This document shows, one piece after another, positions 17,035-26,346 of a stretch of DNA of 64,000 nt (position 1 is its first letter; every line of letters begins with the position of its first letter). A program made the position numbers and the translations under genes. The notes beneath the pieces are model-generated. The model ran no database searches. It was not told where the DNA came from and was given only the letters and a program-made list of their open reading frames with translations. Source of the DNA: SZAS-103 sp038234715 (GTDB taxonomy: Bacteria; Pseudomonadota; Gammaproteobacteria; Xanthomonadales; Xanthomonadaceae). Where the stretch lies: assembly GCA_038234715.1 (NCBI GenBank), contig JBBQTD010000009.1:39035-103034 (forward strand), read 5' to 3'.

Positions 17035-18543
17035 ATGACGCGCGCCGCCATTGCGCCACTGCTCCTCACCATGTTGCTTGCGCTGGCATTCGTGCTTCCG
17101 TTCCAGGGGACTCGGCATCTGTGGGGTACCGACGAGGGCCGTTACAGCGCCGTGGCTGTGGAGATGCTCGATTCGGGGGACTGGCTGGTACCGCATCGCC
17201 ATCCCGACCATCCGCATCTGTCGAAGCCTCCGCTGACGTACTGGGCGCTGGCCGCGTCGATGAGCGTGTTCGGCAAGAACGAATGGGCGCTGCGACTGCC
17301 CGGCGCACTCGCATTCGTGCTGACGATTGGCTGCGTGTTTGTGATCGGCAAGAGGCTGGTGCCGACGCGACCGTGGTGGCCGCCGCTGGTCTGCGCAGGT
17401 ACCGCCCTGCTTTTCCTGGCTTCCAACGCGATCAGTACCGATTCCCTGCTGTGTGCCTTCGAGACCCTCGGCATGACCGGCTATGTGCTGGCCTGGCGCG
17501 GAGAGACGCAAGCCATCGCCCGGCGCGGCGCGCTGATTCTCGGACTCGGCTTCGGCCTGGCGTTCCTGACCAAGGGTCCGCCCGGACTGATGGCGTTGAT
17601 CCCTTCGATCTGGTTCTGGTGGCGCAACCGCGCCGACTTCCACGCGAACCCGTTCACCTGGAAGGCACTCGTGGTGTGGGCGCCGATCGCGCTGACCTGG
17701 TTCGTGGTCGTGGTTTGGCTGGATCATTCGCGGCTTGCGTATTTCGTCGGCACAGAGACTTACGGGCGCATCTTCACCGACCAGGCCGATCGCCACCCGC
17801 AATGGTACGGATGGCTCGTCGCTTACGGACCGGTCGCGCTGGTGGGAGTGCTGCCGTGGACGCTGGTGATGCTGTGGGACGCGCTATGCCGATCCGGCAA
17901 GCCGCGTCAACCCGACAGTGATTCCGATCGTGCGACTTCGCGCTTCCTGCTGCTGTGGCTGTTCGTGTCGCTGCTGATCTTCTGCATCGCGCGGTCGCGG
18001 CTGACCCTGTATGTGCTTCCGCTGATGGTGCCGTTCGGCCTGTGGGCCGCACATCGCACGCGCCACCTCAACTTCAGCCTCGCCGGAAAGGTTCTGCTGG
18101 CGTCGTGGTTCGTCCTGCTGCTGGCGATCAAGGCGCTGCTGCCGGTGATGCCGTCCAGGCAGTTCGAAGGCAAGGATTCCTATCTCCTGTCGCAGATCAT
18201 CCGCTCGCAGCTGCGTGAGCCGATCAGCGAAATCATCTTCGTCGACGAAACAGCGCTCTACGGCGTCCGCGTCTACCTTGGCACGCCAGTGTTGCGGGTG
18301 GATTTCGGGGACTCAACGAACCCGGCTGTCGACCTGTCGCTGGCGCAGGCACTGGCGGAGCACAAACCGCAGCGGCTGTGGATGGTGCACATGCATACAG
18401 CTGGCAACTTCGTCAGGGATGTGGAGCGCTCGGGCGGGCGTGCTCGGCAAGTGGTGAGCTATGCGCACTATCGGGGGTTTTTGGTGGATCCCGGCACGCA
18501 GTCGGCGCCCTCGGTTCCGGCTCCCGGTGGTCCACACGGTTGA
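17035..18543 (+). CDS. ArnT/GT39-type membrane glycosyltransferase
   Basis: 502 residues with about ten to twelve hydrophobic segments. The periplasmic loop after the first one holds GTDEGRYSAVAVEMLDSGD and HLSKPPLTYW, the hallmark of PMT-family (GT39) polyprenyl-phosphate-sugar transferases such as ArnT, in which the acidic pair DE binds the lipid-linked donor. It probably moves a sugar from undecaprenyl phosphate to lipid A or a surface polymer. No arn pathway genes are present, so the sugar and acceptor are unknown. Single-gene unit; the next gene is convergent. Confidence 0.85.
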   Translation: MTRAAIAPLLLTMLLALAFVLPFQGTRHLWGTDEGRYSAVAVEMLDSGDWLVPHRHPDHPHLSKPPLTYWALAASMSVFGKNEWALRLPGALAFVLTIGCVFVIGKRLVPTRPWWPPLVCAGTALLFLASNAISTDSLLCAFETLGMTGYVLAWRGETQAIARRGALILGLGFGLAFLTKGPPGLMALIPSIWFWWRNRADFHANPFTWKALVVWAPIALTWFVVVVWLDHSRLAYFVGTETYGRIFTDQADRHPQWYGWLVAYGPVALVGVLPWTLVMLWDALCRSGKPRQPDSDSDRATSRFLLLWLFVSLLIFCIARSRLTLYVLPLMVPFGLWAAHRTRHLNFSLAGKVLLASWFVLLLAIKALLPVMPSRQFEGKDSYLLSQIIRSQLREPISEIIFVDETALYGVRVYLGTPVLRVDFGDSTNPAVDLSLAQALAEHKPQRLWMVHMHTAGNFVRDVERSGGRARQVVSYAHYRGFLVDPGTQSAPSVPAPGGPHG

Positions 18544-18740
18544 GGACGATTGCACCTACTTGCGATCGTGTGGAGGGCCTGCTCGGTCGAAGCGTCGCCT
18601 GAACGAAAAGCTGCCAGGGACCTGTAGGCGATTCGCCTGGTCTTCGCACGTGGGCAGATCAAGATCCCTCGTGCGTTCGGGCGATGAGCAGATTCTGCAT
18701 CAATGGCAAAAGCTTGCACGCATCGCGGGCGCGGGCCGCT

Positions 18741-19430
18741 TCATGTCCCCGCAGCCCCGATCGGACAGCTCACACCGGTTCCCCCCAGGCCGCAATATCC
18801 GCCTGGATTCTTCGACAGGTATTGCTGGTGGTCGTCTTCGGCGTAGTAGAACGTCGGAGCGGGATGCACGATCTGCGTGGTGATCTTGCCCATGCCTGCG
18901 GCGTCGAGTCGATGCTGGTAGGCATCGCGGCTCGCAAGCGCAGCACGGTACTGCTCGGCGGTGTCGCAATGAATCACCGAACGGTATTGGGTCCCCGCGT
19001 CGTTGCCCTGGCGCATGCCCTGTGTGGGGTCGTGTTTCTCCCAGAACGCGCGCAACAGGTCGTCGAACGCAACCAGCTTCGGGTCGTAAACGACGAGGAC
19101 CGCTTCGGTGTGGCCGGTTTGTCCGGAACACACTTCGCGATAGGTCGCGTTCGCCGTGCTGCCACCCGCGTAGCCGACCGCAGTCGTGAACACGCCGGGC
19201 AATGTCCAGAACGCGCGTTCCGCTCCCCAGAAACATCCCATTCCGAATTGCACCTGTTGCAGGCCTGCGAACGCGCCTTCGCCGATCGCGCCCTGGATCG
19301 GGTGACCGTTGACGTGATGGCGGTTGGTCACCGACATCGGCGTCGTGCGGCCCGGCAAGAGATCTTCCGGGCGTGGCATGCGCTGTTTGTGCGCGCCGAC
19401 ACCAAGTAGGGTTTCGAGCAGACTTGCCAT
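18741..19430 (-). CDS. msrA: peptide methionine (S)-S-oxide reductase
   Basis: 229 residues. Repairs oxidised methionine using thiol chemistry. The active site FGMGCFWGAER has the nucleophilic Cys66; YREVCSGQTGHTE and the C-terminal GYCGLGGTGVSCP carry the recycling cysteines. The N-terminal about 55 residues are an extension as in E. coli MsrA. The ATG at 19430 is preceded by GAGG nine bases upstream; a TTG five codons earlier is in frame. No MsrB is nearby. Function certain. Confidence 0.95.
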   Translation of the reverse strand: MASLLETLLGVGAHKQRMPRPEDLLPGRTTPMSVTNRHHVNGHPIQGAIGEGAFAGLQQVQFGMGCFWGAERAFWTLPGVFTTAVGYAGGSTANATYREVCSGQTGHTEAVLVVYDPKLVAFDDLLRAFWEKHDPTQGMRQGNDAGTQYRSVIHCDTAEQYRAALASRDAYQHRLDAAGMGKITTQIVHPAPTFYYAEDDHQQYLSKNPGGYCGLGGTGVSCPIGAAGT

Positions 19431-19550
19431 CGCTGGATTCCTCAAGTAACGCCTCGACAGGACGTGTGCGCGCAGGCGAGGGATTCAATCCGGCGAACAC
19501 CTCTCGAGTCGCACCCATGGTCGCCGTTGCACGACCGTTCACCACGACCG

Positions 19551-20474
19551 CTATTCAACCTGATCGCTCGCTAACGCCTCGTGACGATCCGCGGGGGTGG
19601 CGCCACGCATGCTTCCGACAAAGATCCCGCACAGTGCAAGCGCGAGACCGACCCACTCGATCGTGTGGGTCACGCGGTGGAACAGCACCACATCCATCAG
19701 GAACGCCAGGACCGGCTGCAACAGCAGCAGCAGGCCGACCAGCGACGTCGGCAACTGCGGCATTGCGCGCGAGATCAGCACCCAGCCCAGGCATTGCCCG
19801 ACCAGCCCCAACGCGATCAACGCAGCAAGCGATTGCGCGTCAGGGATCGCAAACGGCTCGCCGCCGGCTGCGGTGAACAGCGCGAGGATCCCCGCGCAAA
19901 GCAGCGAAGTGATTGCAAGCAATTGCGAAGACGCAAGTGTCGAGCGTTCGCGCTGCGCGTGGCGGAAGCTCAACATGTAACCGGCGTAGCAGAACGCAGT
20001 GAGCACGCCGAACAGAACGCCGAGGCGGTAGTCGCTGCTGAAGTCCGACCAGCCCTGCCCGATCAGCAGCCACAGGCCTCCAAACGCGAGCGCCAGGCCG
20101 CAAAGGAATTGCCAGCTGAGCTTCTCCCGATGCAGCAGCACACCCGCGAGGGCCATCATGAACACCTGCAGGTTGCCGAGCAGCGTGGCGACGCCGGGCC
20201 CCACGTCGATGATGCTGCGATGCCAGAAGAACAGGTCGATCGCAAACGCAAACGCGGGCGGAAGCATCCACAGCACATCGCCCAGGCGCATCGCGCGCCA
20301 TTGCCGCAACGCGACCAGCGCGATGCTCAGCAGCATGCCGCCGAACAACATGCGCCAGAATGCAGACACGGTCGGCGGCACATGCGCAAACTTCACCAGC
20401 ACGCTGGTCGTGCTGATGAACGCGCCTCCCGCGATCATCGCCAGCAACGGTCCGCGTGGAATACCTGTACTCAC
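19551..20474 (-). CDS. EamA-type drug/metabolite transporter (DMT superfamily)
   Basis: About 307 residues with ten predicted membrane helices arranged as two five-helix EamA repeats, the first beginning IAGGAFISTTSVLVKFAHVP and the second after the central loop DFSSDYRLGVLFGV. Likely exports a small metabolite; substrate cannot be told. The first repeat has the family feature FWRMLFGGMLL. The start is uncertain: GTG at 20474 gives a short N-terminal tail ahead of helix 1, and ATG at 20438 would begin at the helix itself. Followed on the same strand by msrA, 120 bases on. Confidence 0.8.
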   Translation of the reverse strand: MSTGIPRGPLLAMIAGGAFISTTSVLVKFAHVPPTVSAFWRMLFGGMLLSIALVALRQWRAMRLGDVLWMLPPAFAFAIDLFFWHRSIIDVGPGVATLLGNLQVFMMALAGVLLHREKLSWQFLCGLALAFGGLWLLIGQGWSDFSSDYRLGVLFGVLTAFCYAGYMLSFRHAQRERSTLASSQLLAITSLLCAGILALFTAAGGEPFAIPDAQSLAALIALGLVGQCLGWVLISRAMPQLPTSLVGLLLLLQPVLAFLMDVVLFHRVTHTIEWVGLALALCGIFVGSMRGATPADRHEALASDQVE

Positions 20475-20688
20475 GCGCGACGAGCGACCTGATGCACGCT
20501 TGGACGCCGCATGGCGCGGACTGCGTCGCTCGCATTGCATGCCAAGGTCTTTGCAACGCGGAATCCGCAGCGGATGCGGCAGATCAGGCTCAAGGGCATG
20601 GCGACATCGTCGAAGCGCACGGCGCGTGGGTCGGCGCGAGCTTACGCGATGGCGTGGCGTCGCGCTGCCAGCAGCGGATCGCGCATGC

Positions 20689-22071
20689 TCATTGGGTGCC
20701 AAGTCCGCGCACGACGCCGTGGCTTGCCGCCGCCTGCACCTGGTCGCGACCCATGCGCTTGGCGGAATACAAGGCCTTGTCCGCGCGTTCGACAAGCTGG
20801 CGGACTTCCGAGTCCGCCGGCATCCGGTTGGCAACGCCAATGCTCACGCCCATGCGGAAGGTTCCGGAAGCAAACACCTGGTCCTCGCCAGTGATTTGTT
20901 CGCGCAGGCGCTCGGCCCACGCGCGCGCCTGTTCGGGGTTGAAGTCGGGCAGGATCACCACGAATTCGTCGCCGCCATAGCGACCGTACATTCCACTGAT
21001 CTCGCATTGCGCGCTCAGCGCCGCAGCGAGCGCGCACAGGCAGCGATCCCCGGCGGCATGGCCGTGCACGTCGTTGATCTCCTTCAGATGGTCCAGATCC
21101 ACGAACAGCACCGCAATTGGCGCGTTGTTCGCGATCGCCTTCCTGAAGCACGCGTCAAGGCGGGCATCCACCGTGCGGCGATTGAACGCACCGGTCAGCG
21201 AATCGAATTCGGCGCTGTGTCGCAATGCGCGATCGCTCACTGCGTCCACCGCCGCGCGCGTCGCCTTCTGCGCCAGATCGGCGGCAAGTACGAGTTCATC
21301 GGGATCGAATGCCTGCCAACCGCGACGCTCGATCAGCAACACGCCCCAGGCCGGCGCAATCAACGGCAGCGGCAACACCGCGAACTGCTGCAATTCGGCA
21401 GGCGTGCCATCCATCGACGCCGGTGCGTCGATGCGCAGCTGCATTGGAAGCTGCGAACGCGAGATTCCCTTGAACGCGCCCCCTCGCGTGGCCAGCAGCG
21501 TCTGGTAGTCATCGCGCACCGCGTTGGGTTCGCACAGCAGCAGGTCATTGCCATGGAAGGCGTGCACTGCGACCGCAGAACTGTGTTGTGGAACCAGCTG
21601 GCGCAATGCCTCGAGCAGGCGCCTGAACGCCATCCATTCCTGGTCCCCTCCAGGCGCCTCGCGTAGTCCGGTGTGCAACGATTCGATGAACTTGCGGCGT
21701 TCACGCTCGATGCGCAGGCTCGCGTCGACCTGGTCCTTGGCCAAGCGTGCGCGATCGCGCTGCAGGCGGAATTCGATGATCCGGTCGGAAAGCACGAACC
21801 CCAGCAACAATGCAATCAGCGCGGCCATCACCTGATAACCGTACTGCGTCCACTCGTTGTTCCGCACCAATCCGTACATACCGGATGCACGCACGCAACC
21901 AGCGGCGAACAGCAGCAGCCACATCAGCAACATCGGCGCTGCCAGGTGCCGCTTGAACCGCCACGCCATCGCGGTCACCAGCGCTGCAAGCAGCATTGCC
22001 AGCAAGGCCACCGCCGATGTCGCAACCTGGAGCGCCCATGCAGAGCCCGGTGGGTTGAGCAGGCAGATCAG
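20689..22071 (-). pseudogene. 7TM-DISM diguanylate cyclase, C-terminal part (after frameshift)
   Basis: Continues the gene whose 5' part ends at 22068. This part begins with the remaining membrane helices (from LICLLNPPGSAWALQ), then a coiled signalling helix, a GAF-like segment and a GGDEF domain with FDSLTGAFNRRT and an intact RYGGDEFVVILPD, so the catalytic site for making c-di-GMP is preserved. No RxxD inhibitory site is seen just before it. It has no start codon or ribosome site of its own at the junction. The protein would be about 762 residues if one base were restored near 22071. Either a recent mutation or a base-call error in a CC run. Confidence 0.8.
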
Positions 22072-22976
22072 GAAAGCGTGAGGGGAACCGCGGGAAACAG
22101 CGCAAGCAGGCGGTCCACGCCCGAGGCCGACCTCGGCAGCCCGGCGAACCCGCGCGCAAGCAGCACGGTCGCTGCCGCCAACACGTTGGCGAGCGCATAC
22201 AATCCCAACGTTCGCCAGTGGCCCCACCACTCGAACCAGGGCAGCGCGTAAAGATGCCCGTTGTTGGCAAGCAGGAACGCGAGCAACGCCCCAAGGTAAA
22301 TCAGATAGTAAAGGTACAATCGGTCGCGCAACGCGATGTACATGCCCATGCCGATCAGCAGCAACAGGATCAAGCCGGTATAGACGGCCGTGAACACCAC
22401 CACCGCATTGCGATCGAGCGCGACAACGTCCGTCTCGGTTTGCAGCCGCGGGTAGAGATTGAAGCTGCCTTGGCCGACGGCTTCCACGTACAACGTGATC
22501 GGCCCTGTCAGTCCGCGCGGGATCGTGAAGCCGTAGCCGCCTGCGTGCACGGCCTCGGCACCGTCCGGCATGAAAAAATCCACCGGCGGGATCGCGGCCA
22601 GCATGCTGCCGTCCGGCCAGTGCAAGACGAGCCGGTCCACGCGCGCGCGGTCGAACCACAGCACCCAGCGTGTGTCGTCGGCCGCCAACGCCGGCAAATC
22701 CATCCGGACCCGAAGCCAGCGCACTTCTCCGGCTTCGCTGTCGAGTTGGATTGGCCCTGGCGGCACTTCACGAAACGCGAATCGCGACAGCTGCCCTGCT
22801 TCATGCGGCGAGACTGCGCCCCCGGGCTCGTAGATGCCTATCTTGAGCGCGGGCGCCAGCTGCGCAAACGACGGGCACGCCAGCATCAGCAACAGCAGCA
22901 CAAGCCAGCGGGTCCACGCAGTCGTCGAAGACCGTGCGCAATTGCGCGCAGTCGCGTCCGTCATCAAGCGTTGCAT
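22068..22976 (-). pseudogene. 7TM-DISM diguanylate cyclase, N-terminal part (frameshifted)
   Basis: Encodes a signal peptide (WLVLLLLMLACPSFAQ), a periplasmic 7TMR-DISMED2-like sensor domain of about 150 residues (RWLRVRMDLPALAADDTRW and following), and the first four to five helices of the 7TM-DISM membrane domain. The frame stops at 22068 in mid-membrane domain, immediately before helices that continue one base out of register. Such receptors sense a ligand outside and control c-di-GMP output inside. ATG at 22976 has GAAAG upstream; 22964 is an alternative. Codon use is normal up to the break, so decay, if real, is recent. Confidence 0.8.
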
Positions 22977-23080
22977 TCTTTCGTGCACGACACCGTCCAT
23001 CCCGCAAGTCCAGACCACTTCCGTGCGATCCCATGGCCAAAAACCCTGGCCATGCTTGCCAACCAGGCGACTGTTGCCGC

Positions 23081-23356
23081 CTATGCTGGCTGCGCACCCG
23101 CCCAACCCAGATCACTCGCCTCCTCCGATTCCACGGAGCCCAACGCCCGATCGCTTTCCAGTTCGGCGAGCACGTCACGCGCCTCTTGCTCGAATACTTC
23201 GTGCACGCACAACGCCAGGAATCCCGACACCGGCAACTCGCCGATGCCGCCGGCAAGATATTCGCCGCGCAGGTACACCGGAATGCCAACGCCTTCGATC
23301 ACGCCCTTGACCAGATGCGCATCGATGATGTTTTCCGGTTCGTACACGACCCGCAT
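23081..23356 (-). CDS. DUF2007 family small protein
   Basis: 91 residues, soluble. MRVVYEPENIIDAHLVKGVIEGVGIPVYLRGEYLAGGIGELP is the standard DUF2007 body, a ferredoxin-like fold sometimes labelled putative signal-transducing protein, with no proven function. The tail after about residue 65 is acidic and variable. The ATG at 23356 matches the family N-terminus and follows a G-rich stretch; the longer open frame is not family-like. Divergent from glnS, 106 bases away. Confidence 0.85.
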   Translation of the reverse strand: MRVVYEPENIIDAHLVKGVIEGVGIPVYLRGEYLAGGIGELPVSGFLALCVHEVFEQEARDVLAELESDRALGSVESEEASDLGWAGAQPA

Positions 23357-23462
23357 CCGCGCCACCCCCCGATTCCTCGAAGCATAACCCGATGGGTCGG
23401 CGCAACACGACCAGACGGTCGACCGGATACACTGCACATTCACGAACTGCGTACTGCATCAC

Positions 23463-25265
23463 ATGAACGACACCACATCCGCGCACAATCCGGGTCGGTC
23501 CGCCGCCGCAGCGACGACACCAGCGCCAACCGACGCAACGCGACGCGAGTCGGTGCGCGTCGATTTCATCGGCCAGATCGTGCGCGAGGACCTCGCAAGC
23601 GGCAAGCACACGACGATCCGCACGCGCTTTCCGCCCGAACCCAATGGTTACCTGCACATCGGCCACGCCAAGGCGATCTGCCTGAACTTCGGCATCGCCC
23701 AGGAGTTCGAGGGCGCCTGCAACCTGCGCTTCGACGACACCAATCCCGCGAAGGAGGATCCGGAATACGTCGAGGCCATCCAGGACGACGTGCGCTGGCT
23801 CGGCTTCGCATGGGCCGAGCTCCGGCACGCTTCGGACTACTTCGAGGTGTTCTATCGCAGCGCGTTGAAGCTGATCGCCGATGGCAACGCCTACGTTTGC
23901 GATCTGTCAGCCGACGAGGTGCGCGCGTATCGCGGCATGCTGACCGAGCCCGGTCGCAACTCGCCGTGGCGCGAACGCAGCATCGAAGAGAATCGCGATC
24001 TGTTCCGCCGCATGCGCGCCGGCGAATTCCCGGACGGCGCACGCACCCTGCGCGTGAAGATCGACATGGCAGCCGGCAACATCAACCTGCGCGATCCGGC
24101 GATCTATCGCATCAAGCACGTCGCGCACCAGAACACCGGCAATGCGTGGCCGATCTATCCGATGTACGACTACGCGCACTGCCTGTCCGATGCGCTCGAG
24201 GGCATCACACACTCATTGTGCACGCTGGAGTTCGAGGACCATCGACCGCTGTACGACTGGTGCGTGGATAGGGTCGACCTGCCGAACCATCCCGCGCTGT
24301 GGGATTGCCTGCCGGCGGCCGGCCTGCCGACACTACCCGCGAAGCCACGCCAGATCGAATTCTCCAGGCTCAACATCAACTACACGGTGATGAGCAAGCG
24401 CAAGCTCGTCGCGCTGGTTTCCGAAGGGCTTGTCGACGGATGGGACGACCCGCGCATGCCGACCCTGCAGGGATTGCGTCGGCGCGGCTACACGCCGGCG
24501 TCGCTGCGCCTGCTCGCCGAACGCGTCGGCATCAGCAAGCAGAACTCGGTCACCGACTTCTCGATCCTCGAGGCCTGCGTGCGCGATGATCTCGACGCGC
24601 ACGCGCCGCGCCGGATGGCGGTGCTCGATCCGCTGATGCTGGTCATCGCGAATCTTCCCGACGACCACGCCGAAACGTTGACGTTTCCGAATCATCCGAA
24701 GGACGCGTCGTTCGGCACGCGCGAAGTTCCGTTCTCGCGCGAGCTGTGGATCGAGCGCGAAGACTTCATGGATATCCCGGTGAAGGGTTTCCATCGGCTC
24801 GTTCCGGGCGGGGACGTGCGCCTGCGCGGCGTGGGTATCGTGCGTTGCGATGAAGTCGTGAAGGATGGCGAGGCGGTCGTCGCGCTGCATTGCACGCTCG
24901 ATCCCGACACCCGCCCGGGCGGGTCGGCAACCGATCGCAAGGTCAAGGGCACGATCCACTGGGTCAGTGCGCGCGACGCGGTGCAGGCCGAAGTGCGCCT
25001 TTACGATCGCCTGTTCGACGTCGCACGGCCCGACGACGAAAGCGATGGCCTCGGCTATCGCGACCATCTCAATCCCGATTCGCGGCGTGTCGTGCATGGA
25101 TGGATCGAACCTGCCGCGGCACACGCGCAACCCGAACAAAGCGTGCAGTTCGAACGGCTCGGCTATTTCGTAGCCGACCGTCGCGACCATACCGTGCAGC
25201 ATCCGGTGTTGAACCGCACGGTCACCCTGCGCGATACCTGGACAAAAACTGGAGGAAAGAGCTGA
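23463..25265 (+). CDS. glnS: glutaminyl-tRNA synthetase
   Basis: 600 residues; charges tRNA-Gln with glutamine in the cytoplasm. Class I motifs are clear: PPEPNGYLHIGHAK (HIGH) and YTVMSKRKL (the MSK version of KMSKS), followed by the two C-terminal anticodon-binding beta-barrels. The N-terminus has an Ala/Thr-rich extension of about 25 residues compared with E. coli. Downstream, the lipoprotein start codon overlaps the stop as TGATG, so the two are translationally linked, although no functional connection is evident. Confidence 0.96.
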   Translation: MNDTTSAHNPGRSAAAATTPAPTDATRRESVRVDFIGQIVREDLASGKHTTIRTRFPPEPNGYLHIGHAKAICLNFGIAQEFEGACNLRFDDTNPAKEDPEYVEAIQDDVRWLGFAWAELRHASDYFEVFYRSALKLIADGNAYVCDLSADEVRAYRGMLTEPGRNSPWRERSIEENRDLFRRMRAGEFPDGARTLRVKIDMAAGNINLRDPAIYRIKHVAHQNTGNAWPIYPMYDYAHCLSDALEGITHSLCTLEFEDHRPLYDWCVDRVDLPNHPALWDCLPAAGLPTLPAKPRQIEFSRLNINYTVMSKRKLVALVSEGLVDGWDDPRMPTLQGLRRRGYTPASLRLLAERVGISKQNSVTDFSILEACVRDDLDAHAPRRMAVLDPLMLVIANLPDDHAETLTFPNHPKDASFGTREVPFSRELWIEREDFMDIPVKGFHRLVPGGDVRLRGVGIVRCDEVVKDGEAVVALHCTLDPDTRPGGSATDRKVKGTIHWVSARDAVQAEVRLYDRLFDVARPDDESDGLGYRDHLNPDSRRVVHGWIEPAAAHAQPEQSVQFERLGYFVADRRDHTVQHPVLNRTVTLRDTWTKTGGKS

Positions 25266-25672
25266 TGAAATTCCTGGCTTGCCTGCTGGCATTGCTGCTT
25301 GTCGCGTGCACACAAGTGCCAGCCGCGCGGATATCCGCAGACCCGACACCTGCACCAGCACCTGCACCTGCACCTGCACCTACACCTGTATCGCAGCGCC
25401 CCGTGCCTGCATCGGCGCCATCCGATCCTGCCGCGGTCAGCCGCACCTGCAAGGTGGATACGGATTGCGAAGTGAAGAACGTCGGCAACTGCTGCGGCGC
25501 GCATCCGCAATGCGTGAACAAGGATGCACTCGTGGATCCGCAGGCCGTGAAGGCGCGATGCGCCGCGGAACACCGCGCAGGCATGTGCAACGTGCAGGCG
25601 ATCAGCGGATGCACTTGCTCGTCGGGGCAATGCAGCAACAGCAACATATTCGATACGCACAAGTCTCCCTAG
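25265..25672 (+). CDS. Cys-rich lipoprotein with Pro-Ala repeat linker
   Basis: 135 residues. A lipoprotein signal (LLALLLVACTQ) gives an acylated Cys, followed by a Pro-Ala linker coded by a hexanucleotide repeat at about 25350-25386 that could change length without shifting frame. The C-terminal 75 residues carry ten cysteines in the pattern CKVDTDC, NCCGAHPQC, RC, MC, GCTC, GQC, which is likely a compact disulfide-bonded domain in the periplasm or on the surface. I know of similar Xanthomonadales proteins but no function. The ATG overlaps the glnS stop by one base. Confidence 0.75.
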   Translation: MKFLACLLALLLVACTQVPAARISADPTPAPAPAPAPAPTPVSQRPVPASAPSDPAAVSRTCKVDTDCEVKNVGNCCGAHPQCVNKDALVDPQAVKARCAAEHRAGMCNVQAISGCTCSSGQCSNSNIFDTHKSP

Positions 25673-25673
25673 G

Positions 25674-26237
25674 ATGCTGTACGCGCAAGTCCACCTGACC
25701 TTGCCCGCGTGGATCCACGACGCGGTGGATCCGCAGGCGGTTTGCGTCGACGACGCAGCGAAGGTCGCGCTTGCGATCGAACTGTCGCGCCTGAACATCG
25801 CGCGCGAAAGCGGCGGCCCTTTTGGCGCAGCGGTCTTCGATGAGGCATCCGGTCGCCTGGTCGGCATCGGCGTCAATCGTGTCCTGCAGCAGAACTGCAC
25901 CGTCGCGCACGCCGAAATGATGGCGTACATGACCGCGCAGTCGCGCACACAGCGCGTTCGCCTCAACGAGGACGGCACGCGCATCGTGCTGGCGACATCA
26001 TCGCAGCCATGTTGCATGTGCTACGGCGCGACATTCTGGGCCGGCATCGACACCTTGCTGATCGGCGCGCGCAGCGAGGATGTGATGGAACTGACACAGT
26101 TCGACGAAGGCCCGCTGCCCGCCGACTGGATCGGCGAACTCAGGCTCCGCGGCATCGCGGTGCGTCGCGACATCCTGCGCGATAGCGCACGCGACGTGCT
26201 GGGCGCGTATGGAAAGCTCGGCGACAAGAGCTACTGA
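25674..26237 (+). CDS. CMP/dCMP-type nucleoside deaminase
   Basis: 187 residues of the zinc-dependent cytidine-deaminase-like fold. The zinc and catalytic residues are His79 and Glu81 in VAHAEMMAY, and Cys113 and Cys116 in SQPCCMC. The spacing and the GPFGAAVFDE strand match guanine deaminase/tRNA-adenosine-deaminase-like members rather than free cytidine deaminase, and no tRNA-binding tail is seen, so a purine or modified-base substrate is likely. It begins one base after the lipoprotein stop. Exact substrate is undetermined. Confidence 0.85.
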   Translation: MLYAQVHLTLPAWIHDAVDPQAVCVDDAAKVALAIELSRLNIARESGGPFGAAVFDEASGRLVGIGVNRVLQQNCTVAHAEMMAYMTAQSRTQRVRLNEDGTRIVLATSSQPCCMCYGATFWAGIDTLLIGARSEDVMELTQFDEGPLPADWIGELRLRGIAVRRDILRDSARDVLGAYGKLGDKSY

Positions 26238-26346
26238 TCCGCGTGCATCGACCCATTCCTGCCAACTTCGGAGCAGCGACGGATCGAGCTCGCCGGAACT
26301 GCAAGTCTGGAAACAGATCCTTCGCTTTGCCCTGGAAGACCAGCCA

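Noticed and set aside
16961..17802. Minus-strand frames opposite the ArnT-like gene
   Set aside because: Composition typical of shadow frames (Arg/His/Gln-rich) and no start signal; the plus-strand membrane protein is clear.
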